From: CAZGMJ01 sp964649005
GTDB taxonomy: Bacteria; Planctomycetota; Phycisphaerae; Sedimentisphaerales; Anaerobacaceae
Assembly: GCA_964649005.1 (NCBI GenBank)
Contig: CAZYMD010000009.1
Coordinates: 1 to 43,220, forward strand
DNA: 43,220 bases
Direction: 5' to 3'
The notes below the pieces were generated by a model. It worked only from the letters and a program-made list of their open reading frames with translations, did not search any database and was not told the DNA's origin. Positions 36,574-43,220 of the stretch are shown piece by piece. The translations under genes were made by a program, and so were the position numbers. Numbering within the stretch: the stretch's first letter is position 1; every line of letters starts with the position of its first letter.

Positions 36574-37820
36574 TACTTCTCCTCCTGTTGGATTACAACC
36601 GCAGTCCCATCATCGAGCTGGTACTGGCCCATCGTGACGACGGGTGTTCCTTCCTTCAAATCGCCTTTGCGCACTTCGATCCAGCCGGCATTTTCAATCC
36701 CTGTTTCGATGGGTATCCGACTTGCTATATTACCGGCAACAACGAAGATGACGTTCTGATCGCTCCGCCGTTCGATAGCTCCGGATGGCACGCCAAGAGT
36801 GGTCCGGCTATCCAGCACCACAGCAATCTGCGCCATAGCGCCGGGAACAACACTATCGGGAGGACCGGCGAGAACACATTTGATCTCGAACGTGCGCATT
36901 TTGTTATTAATGGTCGGGCTTTTGTAAGTGATTGTATTTTCACCCACATCAACCTTCGCGACCTGTATATTCATTACGGTGCGGCCCGTTACAACAGACG
37001 AGTAGTATTGTGCCGGAAGAAACGCGGCTACTTCGACAACATTAACGTCATCGATACGCAAAACAGGTTGCCCCGGACTACCCATTTCGCCGGGCTCCTT
37101 AAGACGCATACTCACGCATCCATCTACAGGGGCATACACACTCGCATCAGCCAGATCCTTCTTTGCGATGGACAAAGCAGCATTGGCCAGATTCTCCTGC
37201 TCAGCAACCAAATCGACCTGAGCCTGGGCCAGCTTCACAGCGGCCTGAAGTTGTTCGTATCGCGATTGCTGCTGCTCGAACGCATCAGCAGTGACGTGCT
37301 TGTTCTCCAGGAGGCGTTCAAAACGATTGTAGTCAAGCTCGGCCTTGCGGAGATCGGTCTCGATCTTGTCCAGGTTCGCTGCGGCTTCGCGCCTGCCACA
37401 ACCAGCTACAGCAAGCTGGTTCTGCTTGATCTGAACCGCTTTCTGCAGCGAAAGCGAATCCGTCTGAAACAGCTTTGTTTCATTTGCCTTTACGATATCA
37501 CCCTCATCAACAAGGATAGACTCAATCACGCCTGGAATCCTGGGCGAAACTAACGCGTAGTTCTTAGCTTCCACATTACCCTGAACGAGAACCTGATCTT
37601 TGAAAAGCCGCATTTGAGCGGGCGTCACGACAACAGACGTCCCACGTTCGGTAGCAGCTTCCTCAACGGTAGCATCGGCGCCGGCTTTACCGCCGTAGTG
37701 CCGTCCGAGCAGAAATACCCCCACGGCCACAATCAGCGCCAACACAACCACGATTATCCATTTTTTGCTGCTCTGGATCCCCACTTCACTCGCAGGGGCC
37801 TCTTGCTGTTCAGTTGTCAT
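36573..37820 (-). CDS. RND efflux periplasmic adaptor (HlyD/MFP family)
   Basis: The ATG at 37820 has GGGAG eight bases upstream and overlaps the end of the TolC-like gene by 11 bases, so I prefer it to 37862. The 415-residue product has a short cytoplasmic tail, one transmembrane anchor (WIIVVVLALIVAVGVFLLG, about 21-39), a first lipoyl half (ALVSPRIPGVIESILVDEGD), a coiled-coil hairpin (about 125-190, including YNRFERLLENKHVTADAFEQ), a second lipoyl half (ASVYAPVDGCVSMRLKEPGE) and a beta-barrel. It would bridge the permease and the outer membrane channel. It is the third of four genes in the efflux operon. Confidence 0.92.
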   Translation of the reverse strand: MTTEQQEAPASEVGIQSSKKWIIVVVLALIVAVGVFLLGRHYGGKAGADATVEEAATERGTSVVVTPAQMRLFKDQVLVQGNVEAKNYALVSPRIPGVIESILVDEGDIVKANETKLFQTDSLSLQKAVQIKQNQLAVAGCGRREAAANLDKIETDLRKAELDYNRFERLLENKHVTADAFEQQQSRYEQLQAAVKLAQAQVDLVAEQENLANAALSIAKKDLADASVYAPVDGCVSMRLKEPGEMGSPGQPVLRIDDVNVVEVAAFLPAQYYSSVVTGRTVMNIQVAKVDVGENTITYKSPTINNKMRTFEIKCVLAGPPDSVVPGAMAQIAVVLDSRTTLGVPSGAIERRSDQNVIFVVAGNIASRIPIETGIENAGWIEVRKGDLKEGTPVVTMGQYQLDDGTAVVIQQEEK

Positions 37821-39210
37821 CAATAGTACTCCCAACACTTGTATCCGTCCCGCCCATGACATTGAGCAAGGTCGCTATGCTTAGCTGCTGACGGTAACGT
37901 GCATTCATCAAGGCTGCCTGGGCCTGGTCTTTCCGGGCCAGTACGTCGAGCATTTTCGCTGAGTCAACAAGGCCCTCCTTCCAATGGGCCCTGGTCTCTT
38001 CATATCGCGCCGAAGCCGCCTCATAAGCCATCTCGTTAAGCGACATATTGTTCTCGGAGTCTTTCACATCCAGATCCGCCTTGACAACTTGCAGCATCAA
38101 GGTCAAAGCTTCCTGTTCACGCCGAACAAATGCTTGCTCAGCATTTTTTTTCGCTGCTTTGTAACCGTTTATGTTCGCGAACCCATTGAATATGCTTAAC
38201 GTCCCACTGAGGCCACCGATCCAATAGTTACGATACATCAGATGCGAATCCGAAGAATTGGTTCGCGTGGCATAGCCAATAAGCGAGGGCAGGAAATCGG
38301 CAATTGCTATCTTCACTTTTTCCTTTTCGATGGCGATTTGCCTGTCCGCAATTGATAGACTCGGATGCTTCATGAGCGCTTCGAGCACATAGTCAGTCAA
38401 TATCCCCTCAGGCTTCTCAAGCGGCGTATCGGGCGACAGAGTCACAGCGCCAAGAGGAGATAATCCCATAGCGGCCAGCAATTCAGCTCCGGCCTTCGTC
38501 CGCTCGTCGCGTATAGCACGCAGGCTGTTCTGACGTCCCTTCAACACGACCTGCGCCTCAAGCGCCTGCCACCGAGTCAACATACCCTCGTCGTAAAACG
38601 CCTGCACGTCTTTCTCGAAAGCCTCCACTGCTTCCAACTGGCTCTGTATCGAAAGTTCCAACTGCTCCAATGACAAACATTGAAAATACCTCGCAGTCAC
38701 ATCGAGAACTGTCAACTGCTTCGTATATTCAGTCATAAGAGCCGCCATCTCCTCGCCACGCTGGTGCATTGAATGCAAAAACCAAGTCATAGGATTGAAA
38801 ATCGACATCCTGATCTGCCAGCTTATCTCGCGCACGTGCTTGTCACTCATCGCGAGACCATCGCCCCCGAACTTAATCTTTCGCTCAGGATCCGATTCAT
38901 AATCCTCGTAATTCAAATCCACCGTGGGCAGGAAATTGGCGAACGAAATGTTCTTCTCAAGAGTTGCGACACGACCTTGAATCTCGGCCACCTTTATGCT
39001 CAGGCTGTTCTCCAGAGCAATGCGGATGCAATCGTCGAGTTTGAGTGAGTCATAGTCCGACAGCGTCTGTTCGGTCTTTGTTTCCATATTGCCGGCAAAG
39101 CTCTCGGCATGTTCACGCCGTACTTCAAGACCATTAAACGACTTGCAGCCACCGAGCAGGGCTATAACAATTACAGTTATAAATAGACTGAGGATCACCC
39201 TGCTATTCAT
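37810..39210 (-). CDS. TolC-family outer membrane efflux lipoprotein
   Basis: The 466-residue protein carries a lipoprotein signal peptide, with hydrophobic ITVIVIALLGGC and the acylated cysteine at C22. Two outer-membrane-efflux repeats follow, each with long coiled helices: SLKLDDCIRIALENSLSIKV (about 55-74) opens the first and GILTDYVLEALMKHPSLSIA (about 270) the second. GAGGG lies eight bases before the ATG, inside the end of the TetR gene, which it overlaps by eight bases (ATGAATAG). It should form the channel of the tripartite pump with the adaptor and permease downstream. A lipid anchor is common among NodT/OprM-type members. Confidence 0.92.
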   Translation of the reverse strand: MNSRVILSLFITVIVIALLGGCKSFNGLEVRREHAESFAGNMETKTEQTLSDYDSLKLDDCIRIALENSLSIKVAEIQGRVATLEKNISFANFLPTVDLNYEDYESDPERKIKFGGDGLAMSDKHVREISWQIRMSIFNPMTWFLHSMHQRGEEMAALMTEYTKQLTVLDVTARYFQCLSLEQLELSIQSQLEAVEAFEKDVQAFYDEGMLTRWQALEAQVVLKGRQNSLRAIRDERTKAGAELLAAMGLSPLGAVTLSPDTPLEKPEGILTDYVLEALMKHPSLSIADRQIAIEKEKVKIAIADFLPSLIGYATRTNSSDSHLMYRNYWIGGLSGTLSIFNGFANINGYKAAKKNAEQAFVRREQEALTLMLQVVKADLDVKDSENNMSLNEMAYEAASARYEETRAHWKEGLVDSAKMLDVLARKDQAQAALMNARYRQQLSIATLLNVMGGTDTSVGSTIDDN

Positions 39211-39841
39211 TGTTTTTACCCTCAGTCATCAACAAACCATCCAGGAATAGCTCTTCGACCTTCGCGAATATCTCTGTTGCCTGAGCCATATCGAAATTAC
39301 TTCCCAAATCAAGGCCAATAGTCTCTAAAAGAGAAGTCAGTGCTTGTGTAGCAATATCCGGATCAACGCAACGAAAAATACCTTTGTCAATTCCCGCCTT
39401 CAAAAGCTTACTCAGCCTGACATTCAACACGGCATCGACCTTTTGCTTGTCGCTACGCTGAGACAATTTGGTGCCGCGCACGCCCACTTCCGAGACATAC
39501 AGCCTGATGAAGTCTGCATTTTCCTCAATCATCTGAGGTTGATAACGAATAAATGTTCGCAATTTTTCAACTTCATTGCCAGGTTTCTCCAGAGCCACAT
39601 TCAAACTACTGATTATCCTTTCCGCACAACCATCCGCCAATTCGTCAAAGAGCGCTTCCTTGCTTGGGAAAAAGTTATACAGCGTCCCGGTTGCAAATTC
39701 GGCCTCTGTCGCTATTTCTTGCATTGACACATTGTGAAAGCCCTTCTCTGAGAAGAGTTTCAACGCCGCCGATAGTATTTCATCCTTGTGTTGTAAACGC
39801 TCACGCTCCCTTCGAGGAAGCTTTTCAGAATTCCCGGTCAT
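39203..39841 (-). CDS. TetR/AcrR family regulator of the efflux operon
   Basis: The start at ATG 39841 is favoured because AAGGA lies eight bases upstream; a frame to 39895 lacks one. The 212-residue protein has the TetR DNA-binding domain: KDEILSAALKLFSEKGFHNVSM (19-40) leads into the helix-turn-helix MQEIATEAEFATGTLYNFFPSKEAL (written in two parts: MQEIATEAEFATG and TLYNFFPSKEAL, 40-64). The C-terminal helical half would bind a ligand. It is the first gene of a four-gene unit with overlapping ends, so it is translated with the pump and probably represses its own operon. A palindrome in the upstream promoter (39906-39921) is the likely operator. The inducer is unknown. Confidence 0.92.
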   Translation of the reverse strand: MTGNSEKLPRRERERLQHKDEILSAALKLFSEKGFHNVSMQEIATEAEFATGTLYNFFPSKEALFDELADGCAERIISSLNVALEKPGNEVEKLRTFIRYQPQMIEENADFIRLYVSEVGVRGTKLSQRSDKQKVDAVLNVRLSKLLKAGIDKGIFRCVDPDIATQALTSLLETIGLDLGSNFDMAQATEIFAKVEELFLDGLLMTEGKNNE

Positions 39842-39902
39842 GGTTAAATTCCTTATGCCCGATTGCTTGAACAGGCCTTCATACAAAAGTATCAATACTC
39901 AT

Positions 39903-39931
39903 ATTATGAATATATGTTCATTTTATTGCAA
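39903..39931 (-). promoter_or_regulatory. Candidate sigma70-type promoter of the efflux operon
   Basis: On the minus strand TTGCAA (39926-39931) and CATAAT (39903-39908) are separated by 17 bases, with four and five matches to the consensus hexamers. The start of transcription would fall near 39896, about 55 bases before the regulator ATG. Confidence 0.55.
39906..39921. promoter_or_regulatory. Candidate TetR-family operator
   Basis: ATGAA-TATATG-TTCAT is a 16-base near-palindrome with perfect 5-base arms (14 of 16 positions symmetric). It lies in the spacer between the proposed -35 and -10 boxes, where bound regulator would block RNA polymerase. Confidence 0.55.
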
Positions 39932-40190
39932 CTACTTTTTTCATAATCAAAGATGTTTTTCTAATCAGGCCCCCTTTCACAAGTGAAAAGGCGGTTTTTA
40001 TGGCCCCATGGAGCATTCCCCAAACAATCGAAACGAATCAGAAACAAGCTATTTCGCGCTTTCACGCCATCCTCGCTTTTTCTCCTTGCCAGCGATCTCG
40101 CGAAGACTACAATGTTGGACCTGTCGTTTACAAAGCCAATGAAAACGCAATGCATAAAGTCAACCTGAAAAGGTATAGACCTGACAATAT

Positions 40191-40277
40191 GGAGAGGTGT
40201 CCGAGTGGCTGAAGGAGCCGGTTTCGAAAACCGGTGTGCCCTTACGGGTACCGCAGGTTCGAATCCTGTCCTCTCCG
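40191..40277 (+). tRNA. tRNA-Ser(CGA)
   Basis: The 87-base sequence folds as a class II tRNA. The acceptor stem pairs GGAGAGG (40191-40197) with CCTCTCC (40270-40276), with discriminator G. The anticodon stem CCGGT/ACCGG closes the loop TTCGAAA, so the anticodon is CGA and the codon UCG. A long variable arm follows (GTGTGCCCTTACGGGTACC), as expected for serine, then the T arm with GGTTCGAATCC. The 3' CCA is not encoded. A T run (TTTTT) follows at once. Confidence 0.96.
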
Positions 40278-40884
40278 TTTTTACTCAAATTGTATGTGTT
40301 CTTCTGATTAAGGTCATCCGTAGAATCCTGAGCGAGAGATTCCGAGTCCTATAATATAAATTCCTGAAAGTTCTTGTCTGCCAAACCTGATAAAAGGGGC
40401 CCCATCAGGCAGTAAATAAGAGCATTTAGAATAACTCGACGGCAAAGACCATTCGCATGAAACATCGACTGCTATCTTGCCGATGCTTTTATTGGAGTCA
40501 CGAAAGTGCCGAAGTGGAGATAACTTCGCACTTGCGAAAAAAGCCAGATTTGGTCAGTCATATCAACGAGAATAACATCTGTGCAAATTAGACCATCTGA
40601 CGTAGACGGTTTTTGTTATCAGATAGTGATCCTGTGTTTTGCTACTCGGCAGTTGGCTATATCGTCGCTTAAAAATATAAAGAGATGATCCGCCTCAGAG
40701 CCAAGTATCGCAATCACCGACATCATATTGACGAGAACTTAGCTTGCGGCAAAGCAATAAGAATCGAGTAGGAATCGTTTTTGATCACCTACTCGAGATG
40801 GTACGCACCTGATTATATGCATGTGGCGTGAAAGAGAGGCCTGTTCAAGATGATTAACCTGACAGGCAGGAGTTAAAGAAGCAG
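40278..40884 (+). other. Long hairpin-rich intergenic region before the histidine kinase
   Basis: No open frame of note lies in these 607 bases. Three hairpins stand out: CTG...CCTGAT/ATCAGGCAG enclosing GGGGCCCC (40378-40412); AAGTGC-c-GAAGT/ACTTC-GCACTT with loop GGAGATA (40504-40533); and TCGAGTAGG/CCTACTCGA, nine perfect pairs with a 15-base loop (40764-40796). A perfect TATAAT occurs at 40350-40355 without a good -35. The proposed kinase promoter (40653-40681) would make a leader of about 195 bases that includes the third hairpin. A small RNA or structured leader is possible. Confidence 0.45.
40653..40681 (+). promoter_or_regulatory. Candidate promoter of the two-component operon
   Basis: TTGGCT (40653-40658) and TATAAA (40676-40681) are separated by 17 bases. 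Transcription from about 40688 would give a leader of about 195 bases before the kinase start. Confidence 0.5.
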
Positions 40885-43068
40885 ATGTACAAAGATCAGT
40901 TGAAAATACTTATCGTTGATGACGACATGATCTGCAGAAGGCATATGGGCAGAACGCTTGCAAACTCCGCGCTTGCCGAATCCATAATGCTGTACGCAAA
41001 GTCGATGGGCGAAGTCCTGCAGATACTGAAAGATCATAAGTTCGACATTGTCCTGCTCGATTTGAATCTTCCTGACAGTGGTGGCCTCGATACTCTATCG
41101 ACGGTTATCGAGGCGCAGCCGAGTGCGGCAATTATCATCGTTACCGGAATGGATGATAAAGAGATCGGTCTCGAGGCAATATCGAAAGGGGCACAAGACT
41201 ATCTCCCCAAAAACAGCTACGATGTTTCCACCCTGGAAATAGCAATCAGGTATGCTATCGAACGTAAGCATATCCAGGAGTCTCTGCGCGAAGGCAAAGA
41301 TAATTTCCGACGAGTCATCGAAAGGTTGAATGACGTCGTCTACTCACTTTCTCTTACAGGTGAAATCACTTATGTATCACCAAGCATATCCGATATACTT
41401 GGTTATGACATAGCAGACGTCACCGGCAAGCAGCTCACGGATTTTATTCATCCTGAAGACATACCTGCATGCAAATCATACATAGCAGAGCTTCTTCAGG
41501 GCAAACAGGGAGCCAGCACCTTAGAACATCGGACACGGCACAAGGATGGTACGTGGCGATGGCACATATGCAATGCATCGATAACAAGAGACGAAAACGG
41601 TGAGGCGGAAGGTATCGTAGGTATCTCTCATGATATCACCAATCGAAGGCAGGTTAAAGAAGAACTGGAAGAGACTCAGCAGGAACTCCAGCAGATACTC
41701 AGCGCGTCGGCTCCCCTGTGCGTGATCGACAGAAATTACGAGATCAGAGTGTTGAACGACACGTTCTGCTCGTTGTTGGGTGGAAACATCGACACTCTGG
41801 TAGGCAGGAAATGCTACGAAGTAATTCATGAAGCAAACTGTCACACTGAGAACTGCGCCTTGAAGCGAGCCCTGTCTAATCCGGGACGCCAGCAATATGA
41901 AACAAATCGAACGAATGGTGCCGGTCAAGAAACCTTTTATATGGCTACTGCTACCCCTTATTTCAATGCCGACTATTCCGAAGTCATTGGGGTGGTTGTG
42001 AATTACATGGACATCACGGAGCGCAAACAAGCTGAGAAGGCCATAACCGAAACCAATGCCAAACTCGAACAAGCCAATCGTGAACTTGGCCTGATACATG
42101 GACAATTGGTTCAGAATGAAAAGCTCGCCTCTATCGGGCAGCTCGCCGCAGGGGTTGCACACGAAATTAATACACCGGTAGGTTTTGTGGCGAGTAACTT
42201 TGAAACGCTACAAAAGTACATGAACAAATTTTTGAAGCTATTCACAATGTATGAGGATCTGGGCAAAGAGGTTCAGGGCGGAAATAAGGCCTTAAGGCTC
42301 GAGAAGATAAAAACGATATACATATCGCGAGAAGAAATGAAGATCGATTTCATAATGGAAGACCTTGAAGAATTGTTTTCCGATTCGAGAGAAGACCTTG
42401 AGAGGATTACCGGTATCGTACAGAACCTTAGAGACTTCTCCAGGATAGATCAGGCGGGAAACGCTTGCGAATACAACCTCAACGACGGGATCAAAGCCAC
42501 TCTGACAGTGGCGCAAAACGAAATAAAATACGACGCCAACATTTACACCGAACTTACGGAAATACCGCCCCTCCTCTGTAATTCGGGCCAGGTAAACCAG
42601 GTGTTTCTCAACATACTTGTGAACGCCGCACAGGCAATTAAATCGCAGGAAAGAGAAAAACCAGGCACTATTACCATCAAGACATATACTGCAGACAATT
42701 ATGCTGTATGTGAAATAAGCGACGACGGTCCCGGCATCAACATGGAGACCAAATCAAAAATATTCGATCCGTTCTTCACAACCAAAGACCCAGGCAAGGG
42801 AACGGGACTGGGACTGAGCGTCTCACATGACATCATCGTGAACAAGCACCATGGACAGTTATCTGTTGATAGCACGCCTGGAAAAGGCACTACGTTTACC
42901 ATACAACTGCCAATAAAACAGCATAGCGATGATGATGTCAACTCGGAACAGGTAATGGAAGGCCTGGATGATTGCAGAGAACTGGACGCAGTTGTATGTC
43001 AACCACAAACCGTGGATTCTATTTGTCTCGAAATCGAACAGAAATTCAGAGAAATGTCGGCGAACTGA
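40885..43068 (+). CDS. Hybrid protein: receiver-PAS-PAS-histidine kinase
   Basis: The 727-residue protein has no signal peptide or transmembrane helix, so it should act in the cytoplasm. An N-terminal receiver domain (about 6-125) has acidic residues VDDD (11-14) and phosphoacceptor D59 in LLDLNLPDSGG. Two PAS domains follow (about 138-255, ending DITNRRQVKE, and 262-385, ending MDITERKQAE); the second holds cysteines in CYEVIHEANCHTENC. A coiled-coil leads to the H-box with H426 (GVAHEINTPVGF). The ATPase domain has the N box (NILVNAAQAI), G1 (DDGPGI) and G2 (GKGTGLGLS). AGGAG lies rather far (12 bases) from the ATG. A response regulator begins 69 bases after its stop, so a phosphorelay is likely. 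The signal is unknown. Confidence 0.93.
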   Translation: MYKDQLKILIVDDDMICRRHMGRTLANSALAESIMLYAKSMGEVLQILKDHKFDIVLLDLNLPDSGGLDTLSTVIEAQPSAAIIIVTGMDDKEIGLEAISKGAQDYLPKNSYDVSTLEIAIRYAIERKHIQESLREGKDNFRRVIERLNDVVYSLSLTGEITYVSPSISDILGYDIADVTGKQLTDFIHPEDIPACKSYIAELLQGKQGASTLEHRTRHKDGTWRWHICNASITRDENGEAEGIVGISHDITNRRQVKEELEETQQELQQILSASAPLCVIDRNYEIRVLNDTFCSLLGGNIDTLVGRKCYEVIHEANCHTENCALKRALSNPGRQQYETNRTNGAGQETFYMATATPYFNADYSEVIGVVVNYMDITERKQAEKAITETNAKLEQANRELGLIHGQLVQNEKLASIGQLAAGVAHEINTPVGFVASNFETLQKYMNKFLKLFTMYEDLGKEVQGGNKALRLEKIKTIYISREEMKIDFIMEDLEELFSDSREDLERITGIVQNLRDFSRIDQAGNACEYNLNDGIKATLTVAQNEIKYDANIYTELTEIPPLLCNSGQVNQVFLNILVNAAQAIKSQEREKPGTITIKTYTADNYAVCEISDDGPGINMETKSKIFDPFFTTKDPGKGTGLGLSVSHDIIVNKHHGQLSVDSTPGKGTTFTIQLPIKQHSDDDVNSEQVMEGLDDCRELDAVVCQPQTVDSICLEIEQKFREMSAN

Positions 43069-43137
43069 TCTTGCCGTCGAAAAACGTAAGGAAAAAACGG
43101 ATGAATATATCCTGACATATTATTAAGGTGAAAGGTC

Positions 43138-43220
43138 ATGGCAACAAGCAACACGAACACTACCATACTATTTGTGGATGACGAGGAGCGTATTTTACGC
43201 TCCCTCAAAAGAGGTTTGAT
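43138..43220 (+). CDS. Response regulator, N-terminal fragment cut by window edge
   Basis: Only 27 full codons are visible. They read MATSNTNTTILFVDDEERIL and then RSLKRGL, the start of a receiver domain with the acidic pair DDE at 14-16. AAAGG lies just before the ATG (43138). It follows the hybrid kinase by 69 bases on the same strand and is probably its partner. The output domain is outside the window. Confidence 0.85.
   Translation, partial: MATSNTNTTILFVDDEERILRSLKRGL

Larger units (their letters stand above)
39842..40190. other. Intergenic region between the efflux operon and tRNA-Ser
   Basis: The left part holds the efflux promoter and operator (listed separately). CCCTTTCAC-AA-GTGAAAAGG (about 39971-39990) followed by CGGTTTTT forms a hairpin with one mismatch and a short T run on the plus strand, although no plus-strand gene lies close upstream. 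The right part should carry the tRNA promoter; TATAGA at 40174-40179 is a possible -10. No gene is seen. Confidence 0.45.

Noticed and set aside
40434..40500. Possible c-di-GMP-I riboswitch (GGCAAAGACC, GAAA)
   Set aside because: The GACGCAAAGC core and the second stem with its receptor are missing.
1..43220. CRISPR arrays, rRNA, integrase or transposase genes
   Set aside because: None was seen on reading either strand; the only mobile-looking DNA is the mini-element.

Overview
The window looks like part of a planctomycete genome (Planctomycetota, perhaps the Phycisphaerae/Sedimentisphaerales side) or a metagenome-assembled scaffold from one. This is inference from gene content: four twin-arginine (Tat) exported Gfo/Idh/MocA oxidoreductases with the WLGPAP-type motif, GH172 (DUF2961), GH106, DUF5107-TPR, a UroD-like methyltransferase relative, a secreted HEAT-repeat protein and many start sites preceded by GGAG-type ribosome binding sites. 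No rRNA or marker gene fixes the taxonomy. A run of 100 N (10943-11042) marks a scaffold join.

Layout. (a) 1-4567, minus strand: a sialic-acid-like operon, reading from two tandem exported oxidoreductases through an N-acetylneuraminate-lyase-like protein to a NanM-like kelch mutarotase cut by the window edge. (b) 4805-8497, minus: the RNA-binding protein Tex and an exported amidohydrolase. (c) 8821-14852: GH172, the scaffold gap, a truncated unknown exported protein, and a GH99/GH71-like protein. (d) 15320-15817: a lone two-helix SLATT/DUF4231-like membrane protein. (e) 16171-26319, plus: a tight five-gene operon of UroD-like protein, RhaT rhamnose/H+ symporter, GH106 rhamnosidase, DUF5107-TPR protein and exported oxidoreductase. 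(f) 26378-28060, minus: a GT39/ArnT-like membrane glycosyltransferase. (g) 28286-32326, plus: a decayed relic of an oxidoreductase start, an intact oxidoreductase, a secreted HEAT-repeat protein, an inverted-repeat mini-element and a terminator. (h) 32419-33225: an unrecognised protein. (i) 33502-39841, minus: a TetR-TolC-adaptor-RND efflux operon with overlapping genes and a palindrome inside its likely promoter. (j) 40191-40277: tRNA-Ser(CGA). (k) 40885-43220, plus: a receiver-PAS-PAS-histidine kinase and the start of a second response regulator, behind a long hairpin-rich leader.

How the parts fit. Most of the first 32 kb reads as exported glycan and sugar breakdown. Rhamnosides would be cut outside the cytoplasm by GH106 and L-rhamnose imported by RhaT, while sialic acid would be anomerised and cleaved by NanM/NanA-like enzymes. 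In three separate loci, oxidoreductases predicted to leave the cell folded with bound nicotinamide cofactor sit beside these enzymes, pointing to a redox or redox-assisted glycosidase step in the periplasm. The last 11 kb is efflux and signalling. The observations I would check first are the repeated exported oxidoreductases, the loss of the usual aspartate pair in the RND permease, and the inverted-repeat element shared by two loci.
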